Shown here in pieces: positions 46,835-57,960 of a DNA stretch of 64,000 bases. Every line of letters starts with the position of its first letter. Positions within the stretch are counted from its first letter, which is position 1. Source of the stretch: Melampsora larici-populina 98AG31. Its lineage: Eukaryota > Basidiomycota > Pucciniomycetes > Pucciniales > Melampsoraceae. Position numbers and translations under genes: made by a program. Location: positions 691,380 through 755,379 of the forward strand of contig NW_006768797.1 in assembly GCF_000204055.1 (NCBI RefSeq), given 5' to 3'. The notes under the pieces were generated by a model. The model saw only the letters and a program-made list of their open reading frames with translations. It ran no database searches and was not told the origin of the DNA.

Positions 46835-48840
46835 TCACTCCAATGTCCCAAAGAACCGTTGTTTCTTCCAAAGGGCATCTACGAAATAAAAGCTCAGTGA
46901 GAACTTGATCGCGGAAAAGATGTCCTTTCAACCGTCTTTTGATGAAAGCTAGATTAGACTTACAGGATCTGATCTCAGGGTATATGATGAATGTCATATT
47001 TTAGTCACTGGCTTCTTATCAACCTTTTCAAGTCTGTTAATGAATGCAATGACTTACATGCAAGGAAAGTGTCTTTCAAGCTCAAGAATTGCTCGGCCAA
47101 CTGTATGAGAGTTCAAGTTAGATTATCTTTCTTATGGCACATCAGCTCTTTCAGCGCATGGCCAGTGATAACTCACTGTTAAGGGCGTTGCACGACGATA
47201 CCAGTGACCATCCGGACTAGGTGGTAGCTTCCCATTACCGCGCGAAAAACTACCATCGGGGTTCTCAATGATACCAAAAAAGATTTCAATGTCTTTCACA
47301 TGAGGTGGGGATGGATTACCGTGTACATCGGCCGAGGCCAAGGCATAGGCAAGGAAAGACTCCGATGTGTGTACGAGCCTGAATATGAGCAGAGTAGCAA
47401 ACGATGCTTCATTAGTGTTGCTCAAGAGTTTAAGATGAAATGACTAACTGTTCTCCTAGAGCCTTGATGAGATGAAATGAGTGCGCAACAAGCGTCAATT
47501 GGTCTTGGCTCAAGCTTCCGGCTTGTTAAATGCTCACCCATTCACACTCAGGATTCGTGTCACGACAGGTAGTGTACTAGATTCATGACAAAATTGCGAG
47601 TCTGTCAGATTAGATAATTATTAAGCGTATCTTCAAGAATGAGGTTGTTACCTGCATGTATCTTGCTTCTCCGACGAATTCTCTGGTCATCAGTCCATTG
47701 TAGCGCTTAACTAGATTGAAGGAGATGTGAGAACTTTCGAAGATGCACGATCAAGGAATTAAAATACACGGACAAGCCAGATTTCTAAACTTCTTCCAGT
47801 AGTTGCTATCAAAATGATCTGAGTCACCATGCTCGAAATAACGATCAGGACGCGAAAGAGATCCGTCAATTTCAAATTTGTTGTGTGCCAATGACGAAAA
47901 GAGTCCAGGAGCCGTTCCAAACAGTCCGCTTAATGGTCCATCGGTTCGCGAGTCTGTTTTACCAATTGACATCTTCAATCTATGATTCAAAAATATTATC
48001 AATTCATTCTTGATGGAGGCTAAGAGGCCAGAAAATCTCACGTTGTGATATCGACGGCAGCTCTTACTCCAAGCATCGTGATACCTATGGCAAGGTCGGG
48101 AGCCAATCCTAGCATTTCTTGCTGTGCATAAATCAGTTCAACAACATTGGTGATACCATCTCGAGAGATCTTCAATAAGTATGATTTTCGGAAGGATTAA
48201 TGTGTGAGTTTCCGCTCCTCAGAGACTTTTGGGCAAGGAGACACTTACATAACCGTAGTTCGCCATAATATTGAGACCGGGGCAACCACCTATCAAGAGG
48301 GCCCATGAGTCTGACACTACTTTGGCATACTGATTGAGATCAGAGAACTTCAAGTTTACCTCTGATATCATTAGGACCAGGTGCCTAGATCGCGTGTTCG
48401 AAAACAACGAATATCGATCAATCAAAGTCTACACTTGCAGCGCGTGGAAAGCTGACTGACTTTGAAAGGATGGTCATCGTCTGGAATTCGCTTTCGTCCA
48501 ATAGAGACTACGGGTCCCAAATCGAGGCTGGCTACAATTATAAGGGCATGTGATCAGTCGCTTTGTAGTAGTCCACGCGTTAACCCAGGGAAATCCAAAA
48601 GCTTACTTGGTAACAAGCCAATCACATCTCCCAAGTCCAAAAGTCCACGAGCTTTTAGGTTCTCGAGGCTAGCAGCTGATATGTTAGAGGCAACCGAGTT
48701 GAACCCTCGTTCCAGATACTGATTGAAGAAATCAATGGCTTCGGAATTCCTTATCAGATCTTGACAAAGAATGGACGTACGTGGCGAGGAAATGCCTGTG
48801 AGTATTGAAAGAGTGAGAATATAAGTAATAATGATAACAT
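46835..48840 (-). CDS. Secreted heme-thiolate peroxidase (chloroperoxidase/UPO family)
   Basis: Enzymes of this family use a Cys-ligated heme and hydrogen peroxide for halogenation or oxygen transfer. Minus-strand exons 48840-48781, 48718-48607, 48531-48461, 48384-48360, 48289-48249, 48169-48042, 47979-47774, 47710-47652, 47601-47567, 47378-47177, 47100-47058 and 46878-46835 close in frame to 341 aa. The first exon is a clear signal peptide ending SQA. HPFKAPGPNDIRG leads into GCPGLNIMANYGYISRDG with the heme Cys at about residue 92 (usual motif PCP, here GCP). HNKFEIDGSLSRPDRYF is the usual EHD/EGD segment, here EID. The 3' exons are less certain than the first eight. Confidence 0.8.
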
Positions 48841-49708
48841 TTCGTCAACAAGATAAATGGTTCTTGATCAAAATTGTTGGGAAAGATCAGGTAAAGCAGA
48901 TGATATAACAGAAGGCGAATCGGAAGGCGTTAGATATTCACTTTCGAGCATCATCGTAGCTATTCTGAACAACGATTAGGAAGAGCCTTGCACATGAGCG
49001 CAGACCTTTTGAGAGCTTTGACTGGGTAAAAATTCACTGTAAATGCTCGCAATCTGTCATACCAGAGTCTCAAGAAATTGAAATAAATCCTCTTCAGAAC
49101 ATATCAATCGTTAAAGACAACTTTATTTTTGTTGGTAAACTTTCACCTTGGTCTGTTAAGAAAGAAGTGCCAAATGGGGGATGTCCAGTAATCATATCAT
49201 TGGAGACCTCATAGGGTCACACTCCGTGATGAGGACTGATTAGCAAACTTTGATCCAACCTATCTAAATGGTTGTTTGGTGACATTATGCTACGAAGCAT
49301 GAGTTGTCATAGACTTGTTCACAGACCGATATGATGATAAAGCACACATGGTATAGAAAATGATTCACCATAGACTACAATTTTGTGGGATGAGAGAAGC
49401 CGTTGATTGCAATGGTTGTAAAGGTTGGAGATATGTTGTGTACATACAGGACATCGAAGTGAAGAAATTGAGAAATTGACAGACAGAGAGAGTGCCACGT
49501 CGCAATCCGAAGCCAACAACTCAAAAATCATGGTCACCACCACTTTCATCGATCATCAACTCATCAAACCTCACTCGATCTTATCCTCAACACTTTCGAA
49601 AACTCATCAGAACTCAACCTAATCGACTTTGACTTCTAGGCTGGCTAGATCACCTTCACCTTCATTTGCTGGACGTCTAAACTTTGAATTTAACTGCAGT
49701 CGATTCCA
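48841..49708. promoter_or_regulatory. Divergent intergenic region between peroxidase and HUT1 genes
   Basis: 868 bp separate two divergent start codons, so promoters of both genes lie here. No specific site is recognised. Confidence 0.45.
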
Positions 49709-51085
49709 ATGACATTCGTCAGGCTTATCATTTGTGCTCTTGGTATCTATGCGAGTTGTCAGTCATCTCTTTTGACTTGCAATTCCTTACAAACCCTTCA
49801 TAATTAAATCTGATGATTCGCCTTCCTTTGACTTTTACCGATCAATAACGCGAGGCATGCGTTTGATCAGTCATTTCATGGGCTTTGATTCAAGAGAGAC
49901 GTGAGTTGAAGGATTCGCCTTGTGATCTGATGTTTTGCTCAGGAAGCGGTCATCATGGTGTCCCGTATATTGATGATACTGACACATCATTTATTCTCTC
50001 TGTTGGTTTGCCCAGTCTCAACCACGCCTTACCACGATCCGTCTGGGGGAAAACCAAAGTACTTCAAATCCGTGGTCTTTCTCAACACCGTTCAGAGTGC
50101 ATTCAGTGCGACCGCCGCCCTCGTTTATCTCATTTCTCGGAAAAAGGCATCACAATCCTTGTTGCAAGTGATCGGCTTGGGTGGATCACCCAACTCAGCC
50201 AAGTCCAAAGGAAAAGCTAAAGAAGGCACCAATCCATCATCTGCGAAGAGTAGCAACCCGATTTCACTCCTTTACCGTTGTCTGCAATGTGCTGTATTAC
50301 ACTCTATCGGATCACCATTCGGCTATGCGTCTCTCAAGCACATCGACTATCCTACCATGATTCTCGGAAAGTCGTGTAAATTGGTACCTGTCATGCTCAT
50401 GAATATTGTGCTATATCGTCGTCGATTCCCGGCTCATAAATATATCGTTGTCGGTTTGGTGACGACTGGCATTAGCATGTTCATGCTCTTTGCTGATCAC
50501 GGTTCAAAAGCTAAAAAAGGCGCTCAACAGAGTAGTTTATTTGGATTATTCCTTCTGTTAATCAATTTGTTGATTGACGGCGCAACCAATTCCACTCAAG
50601 ACGAAATCTTCAGTCGATTCACAATCACTGGCTCTCAACTCATGTTTATCATGAATGTTCTCTCCACCCTCATCACTCTTGCTGCTCTTGTTGTTCCAAT
50701 TCCACCTCAGCTCTCTCAGCTCATGGGATCGAAACCTTCGAATGGCAACGAATTCTCAACCGCCCTTGAGTTCATCAAGACATACCCGAGCGTGCTGAAG
50801 GATATTTTACTTTTTTCAACGGCTGGCGCGATTGGGCAATTATTCATCTTTGAAACCCTTTCGCATTTTGGTTCCTTAACTCTCGTCACAATCACCGTCA
50901 CTCGAAAGTTATTCACCATGTTATTGAGTGTAGTCGTCTTCAATCATCAATTAACGTTCGGTCAATGGGCCGGAGTCGGCGTCGTCTTTTGCGGAATAGG
51001 ACTTGAGGCTGTTGTAAAGATGGGACATGGAAAAGCCAAGGCAGTTGTGAATGAGCAAGAAAAATCTAAAATAAAAGACTTATAA
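49709..51085 (+). CDS. HUT1: UAA-family nucleotide-sugar transporter, HUT1-like
   Basis: HUT1/SLC35B1 proteins sit in the ER/Golgi membrane and exchange nucleotides or UDP-sugars. Exons 49709-49757, 49871-49900 and 50016-51085 join in frame to 382 aa. The start reads MTFVRLIICALGIYAS, exon 2 gives FISWALIQER, and exon 3 continues STTPYHDPSGGKPKYF. Family features are FLNTVQSAFSA, HIDYPTMILGKSCKLVPVM, LLINLLIDGATNSTQDEI, FETLSHFGSLTLVTITVTRK and a Lys-rich tail (KSKIKDL) that could act as an ER-retrieval signal. About ten membrane segments are visible. Confidence 0.92.
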
Positions 51086-51590
51086 AAGAGATCGTATGTC
51101 GAGTGACACTTGTAAGACTGCCTCACACCATCCGATCTATGGATACATAGAACTACACCTTTGTCTTTTATTCAATCAAGTAGGAAATATAGAGTTTTGC
51201 GCCCAGTTTATCCATCTACTGTTGATGAGTGGTTCTTCATGGCTGAAAGACGGCTGGGCAAGAGTCTCTGCTGATCATGCCTTGTCCTCATCGGAGCCTG
51301 CACTCCCTTTGATGTTACAGAGAATGTGTCACATTGGTCAAACTATGCCACTGACAGCTGCAAGCATTTGATGATATGATCACATTCAGCTTGTTATGAC
51401 GAAGAGACACAGATGTCATAGGGACAACCGTTTTTCAGATCCGGTTTTTGTTGCAGGGGGAGGAACATCCCGACAAAACTGATCCGTACCGATCGGGCAG
51501 GTCCCTCGGGCTGATGTGCTTGCGGTTCGCTCTACATCCACTCTTGAAGTTCGTCTTGATCTTCCTTTAGGCCTTCGTGATCGTCTCGGC
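51086..51590. other. Spacer downstream of HUT1
   Basis: 3' region of HUT1 with no recognisable gene. A GC-rich palindromic stretch (GATCCGTACCGATCGGGCAG) lies at about 51480-51500. Confidence 0.35.
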
Positions 51591-51833
51591 ATGATGAACT
51601 TCGTTTCCTCGTGCGCAAAGCGGTCGAAGTTATGTACTGCCAGAACATCTCACCGCATAACGGCTGTACCCAAGAGAGCGTCCAGTGGTGGCCAAATGAA
51701 CGGTGATGTCAACCAAAATTCAGTCAACAAGCAATTGTCCGCCAGAGTAGCCAAGGTCGATGGTGATGACAAGAAGGCTCGATTGTCTGCTAGGTCAGCA
51801 GGTAGAGCCACTTGGAATTTGAGTGCACTATAA
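51591..51833 (+). CDS. Possible small protein (80 aa) with a mitochondrial-like N-terminus
   Basis: From MMNFVSSCAKRSK the first 35 residues are rich in Ser, Thr, Arg and Lys with no acidic residue, like a mitochondrial presequence. The rest is hydrophilic and basic (VDGDDKKARLSARSAGRA). I do not recognise it. It is short and ends 64 bases before the Nudix start, so it may instead be leader sequence or chance. Confidence 0.3.
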   Translation: MMNFVSSCAKRSKLCTARTSHRITAVPKRASSGGQMNGDVNQNSVNKQLSARVAKVDGDDKKARLSARSAGRATWNLSAL

Positions 51834-51897
51834 CATCATGCTCTTACCCAATCGATATCCCCTGTGACATTTGTTTGAAGCAGCATGCAGACGGAGG

Positions 51898-53310
51898 ATG
51901 AGAAAACCAAGACTGACGTACTATCTTTCTCTCGCCGTTTGTCGGCTCATCATATCTTGGACGTTCGGGCCTATTAGCCTTATTATCATCAAGCCATTGA
52001 AAGAGTTGACGAAGGATGGATTCAACTACCACACGCTCTTGTTGGAGCGAAACTCCACCAAAGGTTCTTTTCTGTCGGCGCATGTGTTCCCAGGTATTTT
52101 TTTGATTTCTTCGTTCTCAACGCATATTGAATTTGTGGTTGACGGAAAAATGGTTGACACTCCCAGGAGGAAATATTGAAAAAGACGACTCCACGATGGA
52201 AACGTCGATTGATCCAAATCGTAGCGTCATTCGTTCATTGAAAACATGCGCAATACGAGAAACTTTCGAGGAATGTGGCATCCTGGTCGGCACAACGGTG
52301 GTGGACCATGATAAAAGCACTCTAACCAACTCGATCATATCCGACTGGCGTCAACGAGTCAGTCAACTTTATGCTAGGACATCCTTTACACGGTTGTTCT
52401 CTGACTGTGGTTGCCTATCAGATTCTGTATGGATCGGAATCCTTTTCGAATTTCGTCAAGATGATCAAGAAGGAGTTTGGTCGCGATCTGAAGTTGGACG
52501 CATTAACGCATCATGCAAATTATCTCACTCCTCTCGCATTGCCCATGGTCAGCCACTCCCCTTTTGACCTCATCAAACTGTAGTTCCATGACTTGAAATG
52601 AGGTACAAGCATAAAGTGTGGAGGACTGCTCAACTCTTTCTCTTTTTTGCGTCAGGTAGCGATGGGACACGCACTTTTTCATGTATATTTGTCCACCTGA
52701 TTCTACAAGCTCAGATACCAATTCCGAGGCAATAGGTATCGAGCAAGCCAATGTGGATGGACTTGAGACAGTTTCGATGCGATGGTTAACCCCTTTAGAA
52801 GGTATCAAGCTGGCAACGTCCTCGTCCACCACCGATCCGGAGCATCAAGGATTAAGGCTTGCACCTCCACAATTTTATCTTCTTGCAGAGTTATGCTCAA
52901 AATTAGATTACAATTCAATCTTCAATCAGGATAATATTCCTACAAGGGTGGATGAGAGTTGCAATGTTGATGGAATGGTAGGGAGCACACGTCGAATAAT
53001 CGAATTTATTCCGGAGATGATCAAGCCTCAATCTCAGAATTCCAATGAAAATAGTATGAGTATCAAAGCGATTTCCTTTCAATTAGTCTTACCTGGCGAT
53101 CCTCAACATTCAAGCACAAATAAAATCATCAAGAATTCACCACATTTGACAAATCAGACAAATGGATTCAAACACAGAGTTTACATTCGTCCTCCAACCC
53201 GGTCGCCATCAAAGTCTAGTTTTTTTATTCCAATTGGTATTGAACGGATTGGGATGGAGAATATCTTGGGAAAGGGGTGGGAAGATGTTGTGATTGGTGA
53301 AGTAGATTAA
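51898..53310 (+). CDS. Nudix hydrolase, NUDT19-like
   Basis: Nudix enzymes cleave nucleoside-diphosphate-linked substrates; NUDT19 relatives act on CoA-type substrates, often in peroxisomes. Exons 51898-52093, 52167-52357, 52422-52547 and 52660-53310 close in frame to 387 aa. Landmarks are LSAHVFPGGNIEKDD followed by AIRETFEECGIL (a Nudix box with a long internal insert), NFVKMIKKEFGRDL, HHANYLTPLALP and RWDTHFFMYICPP. The C-terminal part is long and variable; it does not end in an obvious SKL-type peroxisome signal. The substrate is unknown. An upstream exon cannot be excluded. Confidence 0.88.
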
Positions 53311-54488
53311 GCAACCAAGAGTTCTCAAGATCTAATCATGGACCACGTATCATCAGTCTCACGAGAAGAGAGCAAATCTGTTGTTTCCTTACCTCTCTAT
53401 TTGATCATTCAACATTTCACACTAGTTGGAACTGCCTTACTTTTCTTTTGGGCCTTGTGTTCTCAATGCAATAACCCTCTTCTTCGGCCCGAAAGAGATG
53501 AGCACAGTCTAATTCCTGAATCTGCATGTGCTCTCTCCATCATTCACCATTCGCGTGCCGCCATTATGAACTCGACTCTTCCTTGTATGGCGTCCAAAAG
53601 TCTTCACTTTATTCAACAATTAGATTTTTTGTAGAGGAATGTTTCTAAAAAATATCACCATCACCCGACCTTGTAAGATATATAGCTTTACTCATCTTCA
53701 TTCATGTAAACCTCGGATTCCCACATCCATGTTTTTGCGGTTGGAATCCCCATGAAAATCTCCATAGGTATCCCCAAAATTTTCTTTGATGTGTGAGTAG
53801 GTGTAAGCCATGTTTGACCCCGAAAATTCGTTCAATAAATTTAAGGCGATTCTAATTGTGAAATTACCATCTGTGCATGAAGCAAGGCTTCATTAAAATA
53901 GACGACACGTGCAGCATCAGGGCAGGTTATTTGGGACAATCACCCATTGTTTTTCGAGGAATCGAAATTAATCAACTGAATTTAATGAAGTTCTCTCTGA
54001 TAGGTCCAGGACATCCCTTTTTGGATTAGTGTCAGATTGGACGAACTTGGCTTTAAGCGTGATGGACAAGGATTATGATCTTCCATCTCTTGGATGGCGC
54101 GTCACCAGCGCGATCAAAGAGCAGATTGAGTCCGCGGTGACACAGAAGTATGCCTATATGGGTAGTGTAGATATGCTTATAAGCTGCTCGTTTGCCCATT
54201 TGCCATGGCTGTAATGTTCTGTAAGCTGTCATGCACATGTTACAGGTTTATGAATTGTCAGTTGTGCCTGGAATTTTGAAAAACTTCTGACCAGTGTTTG
54301 GATTTCAGTTGAGTTGGTGGTTATTCTGATTCGATGAGCAGTAGCACAAAACCTCATCAACCATCCTCAGCATACAAATCACTTTAAACCATTTTCTCTT
54401 CTAACTTGACTTCCTCATCTTGAAACTTGGAAACCAGATCAGCTTTACCAATCAAAACCTTTTATTATCTCTCGTCCCAATAATCTCA
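53311..54488. other. Spacer between Nudix and USP genes
   Basis: No supported gene. The last 130 bases contain CT-rich leader-like sequence (CTTCTAACTTGACTTCC) just before the USP start. Confidence 0.4.
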
Positions 54489-57032
54489 ATGGCTGCCGTT
54501 GCCTCATTACCACCCTCTCACTTTCCTCGCACCCTCTCTCAACCGAGAGCTCTCCACTCATCCAATGTAGATGAAAGAACCGACCTGGGCGAAGGTACTT
54601 CTTTCAATCAAAAGTCACTCAATGCGGTCACACTTCTTTCGAATGGGTTTCCATCTGCTTTACTACCAACAGAAGAAATTCCAGGAGACGATCAAATCGA
54701 CGTCAACTCAAATCACACTTCAACCAGAGAGCAACTTCTTCAACCTCGAAATTCAGCTCACGCATCCTTGAAATCTCGAGGACAGCTTTGGCGGGATGCG
54801 TTGAAAACCCCAATCGAGTTCACGGCTGGTCGAAGACTGACGACTGGAAATGAAATACCTTACGAGCCAATCAACAGACCCATTCTTCCTGGCCAAGGCA
54901 GAGGCGTGCTGATAACCGCCATTGGTCCTCCTACATCTGAGGACGATGAGGACGAGGGTCCCTCGGACACGCCGCCGTTGGCTAAATCCCTCCCTTCGGC
55001 TTCGAGCCAACATCCGGCAGCCAGCGCATCTTCTGATCCCTCCGCTTCCACCGCACCAGCTAAATCAAGCAGTAAATTGCGAGGCCAGTTGGGTTCTGTT
55101 TCCAAGGCGAGCCTGAGTGTTACCAAACCCATTGCCACCATCTGGCCTAAACTGCAACGTATGGGACCTGGCTTTCGTAACGCTGGCAATACCTGCTTCC
55201 TGAATGCTACACTGCAAGCATTGGTTTACACCCCTGCCCTGGCTGTTGGTCTCTTAGATAGACAAGAGCATACTCGTGATTCATGTGAGTATGCCTTCAT
55301 ATGCCTTCAGAAGTTTTTAATGTACTCGACAGGCAGGCCATAAGCGTTTTCCTGGACGCTGAAACTTGCTCTTATACTCACAGGTCGATTGTCGCATATT
55401 AAGAACTTTTGCGCTCTTTGTAGTATGCGCAACCTTATCAGCATGTGCCTTGAACCGAACAAAACTGCGAGAGTCATCGAACCAACACCCATCACTAACT
55501 CTTTGACGAGTGAGCGTTTCTAGTAGATCCCACAAGAAGCCTCCCCCAAAGCCCGCTGACCATGGATACCTGATGTTTTATGAGCAGAAATCGCACCACG
55601 CATGAGAGGCGGTCGGCAAGAGGATGCTCACGAGTTTCTAAGATTGTTAATCGAAGCTATGCAGAATGGAGCCCTCGGTGGCCAAGAAGCGTGAATACTC
55701 TATTCCATACAAAAGTCTCCCTGTAACACTCCGTTGATGCTCTGTGTTATATCCAGCCAAGCGAAACAAAAAGACAAGGAGGCAACTTTCATCCACAGAA
55801 TGTTTGCTGGAAAGTTTCGATCACGAGTCACTTGTCAGCACTGTGAAGGCACCAGCGATACGTTCGATACCTTTCTCGATCTGAGGTAAGCCAGATTCAT
55901 GGTGAGCAAAAGACTTGCCTGCTGAATTCGTTCTACTTTTAGTCTGGACATCGGCGAAGCCAACAACGTTCCTAATGCGTTGAGGAAGCTGCGTAAGCTC
56001 GATCTTTTGAAAGGAGCGAATCAATACAAATGCGAAAAGTAAGCCACACAGTAGTATCACATCTTCTGTCTCATCTTTTCGCTTCGCCGAAACCCGTGTA
56101 GCTTATTTCTGCTGTCCATCCTTCACAGATGCAAACGACTGCGGGATGCCAAAAAGGAACTGTCGGTCCATGAGGCTCCTCCCATTCTCACGCTGCATAT
56201 CAAAAGGTTCAATTTTAGGGGTAAAAAGATCAACAAGCGGATACAATTCAGCGACTCGCTGGACCTGAACGCAGCTATGGACAAAGATGCACCTCACACT
56301 CGATACAACTTGTACGCTGTCGTGTGTCATCAGGGTCCCAGTAACACCAGTGGGCATTATTACTCCTACATTAAGACGTCGGATAGACAGTGGTACAGAG
56401 CGGACGACTGCTCGATTGACCGCGTCGACCGTGGTCAGGTGTTTCGCAACGATGAAGCGTATATATTTTTCTACTCGCGTGACCCGGAGGATTTCCTGGA
56501 CGCTGCGATCCATCAGGATCGCCGTTCGGCTACTGCCCACTCGGAATCCAGTTTACGGAAACGGAAGAATAGCCAGGCACCGCTCGATTCCTCTCAGACA
56601 GCATTGGACGGAAGCGAACAACAATCGAATGAAGGGACCAATCAGTTGTCCAAGAGACCAAAGCTGATTGATCTGCCAAACTTCAAAAAGAACGCCCAAC
56701 CCAAGATAATCGGGCCCATGCTTCCTCCCGCTCGGTCGGAGCAACCGACGAACTCCAACCCCCAGGGAACGTTGGAGAACGCTTCACCCCAGCATTCAAA
56801 TTCGATGGCTGACATCACCGCCTCCACCATCGAACCGACTGAGGACCTCGGCGAGATCGTCCCGCGCCCAAGCACAGGATCATCGGGTGGGGGTGCGAAG
56901 GGAAATGGTCAGCATCAACGTAACAAACCAAAACACCGAGTGCTGATCAATGGTAATAACCATCATCGGCAAACCACCCATCATCGGCTCAACTCAGTGT
57001 CTAACTTGCAACCCAAGATCATACGAGGCTGA
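54489..57032 (+). CDS. Ubiquitin-specific protease, USP36/Ubp10-like
   Basis: It removes ubiquitin from proteins; USP36-type enzymes act in the nucleolus and on chromatin. Exons 54489-55284, 55384-55509, 55588-55690, 55757-55885, 55943-56038 and 56129-57032 join in frame to 717 aa. The catalytic Cys box is NAGNTCFLNATLQAL (Cys about residue 236), followed by GGRQEDAHEFLR. The zinc-binding pairs are in VTCQHCEG and YKCEKCKR. The His box is SGHYYSYIK (His about 493), with WYRADD after it. The N-terminal 200 residues are disordered and Ser/Pro-rich. The C-terminal 180 residues are basic (RKRKNSQ, KRPKLID), consistent with nuclear localisation. Confidence 0.92.
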
Positions 57033-57712
57033 TTAATTGAAAATTGTTGTTCTTGCGACTCATCGTTGTTACCCTTCATGCTTGACTAATTAGCTTTCTC
57101 CTTGGCTTCTTTGAGTGCTTCTAGATTCTACAGCTTCGCCTTATATTTGTTCGTTTCCCTAAAAGACCAGCTCATTTGACCAAATAGTAATGAAACGATC
57201 CGCTTTATATTTCTACGCGTTCCCATGAGATCACATCTTTTATATCGAGCATGACCAAAAGTTCGAATACCTCCTTGGTCTCACATTTTGCTTGTCCGTG
57301 CTTCAGATAAACTCGTCAATTGATCAGAGCGATTACCAGCTCCATTTCGTTTCATCGGACCTGCAGTACTTCGTAGTTTGCAACATCTGTTTGTCGTATA
57401 CATGTTCCCACCGGAGTCGGAAATACCCTGCGGGCGATAACGTGCTCATCCTCATCAACGTGTCTTAAAAAAATGATATATAGCGACTCTATTCCTGCAA
57501 CTCGTGAGCAGCATCCTCGGTTCCATACACACATCTTTCCACCCCTCCTATCCATTTGCCAACCTTCGATTTATGGTTTCAATACTACATTAAGTTTGTC
57601 TCTTAGCAAATTTGTTCTCATTTTTTTTTGATTGTTCAAACTAAAGTGATTTTGGTCACATCATACGCTTCCCCCTTCTTTCAAAAGCCCATATTACCCG
57701 TGTCCGATACAG
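57033..57712. other. Spacer between the USP gene and tRNA-Glu
   Basis: No gene is seen in either strand; CpG content is normal here. Confidence 0.4.
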
Positions 57713-57795
57713 TCCGTGTTAGTATATCGGCTAGTATGACCGCCTTTCATTGTGCAAGCGCGCGGTAGAGACGGGTTCGATTCCCGTACGCGGAA
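57713..57795 (+). tRNA. tRNA-Glu (UUC), second copy, with an 11-nt intron
   Basis: The same fold as the copy at 34932-35014: acceptor TCCGTGT with ACGCGGA, T arm ACGGG-TTCGATT-CCCGT, and anticodon stem ACCGC/GCGGT once 11 nt are removed after position 37, anticodon TTC. The intron differs in sequence from copy A (TTGTGCAAGCG here). A TTTTT pol III stop follows (AAGCTTTTTGC). Confidence 0.82.
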
Positions 57796-57863
57796 GCTTT
57801 TTGCTGACTGGCGGAGCAGTCTTGACTCTTCGGGTTTCTCCGCTATCACCGTGTCCGGGTAGT

Positions 57864-57942
57864 GTTTGCTTGTCGACAAGTGCGCACGACTTCCCTTTCT
57901 GCCTCAAAGGGAGTTGGTGTGCACTCGTCGACTAGCAAAGCC
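57864..57942. repeat. Hairpin repeat downstream of tRNA-Glu, copy B
   Basis: Arms GCTTGTCGACAAGTGCGCAC and the complement of GTGTGCACTCGTCGACTAGC pair, with CTTCCCTTT facing AAAGGGAG around a CTGCCTC loop. It begins about 70 bases after the tRNA. Copy A at 34512-34573 shares the stem core, the loop style and the ACAGACA flank. Confidence 0.65.
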
Positions 57943-57960
57943 TACACAGACATGGTGTAT

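Noticed and set aside
49955..50015. Start of HUT1 at 49955 (MVSRILMIL)
   Set aside because: This part is intron 2; the spliced exons 49709-49757 and 49871-49900 give the conserved family N-terminus.
53338..53634. 98-codon frame with a hydrophobic segment after the Nudix gene
   Set aside because: It begins 28 bases after the Nudix stop, has no family resemblance and is more likely 3' untranslated sequence.
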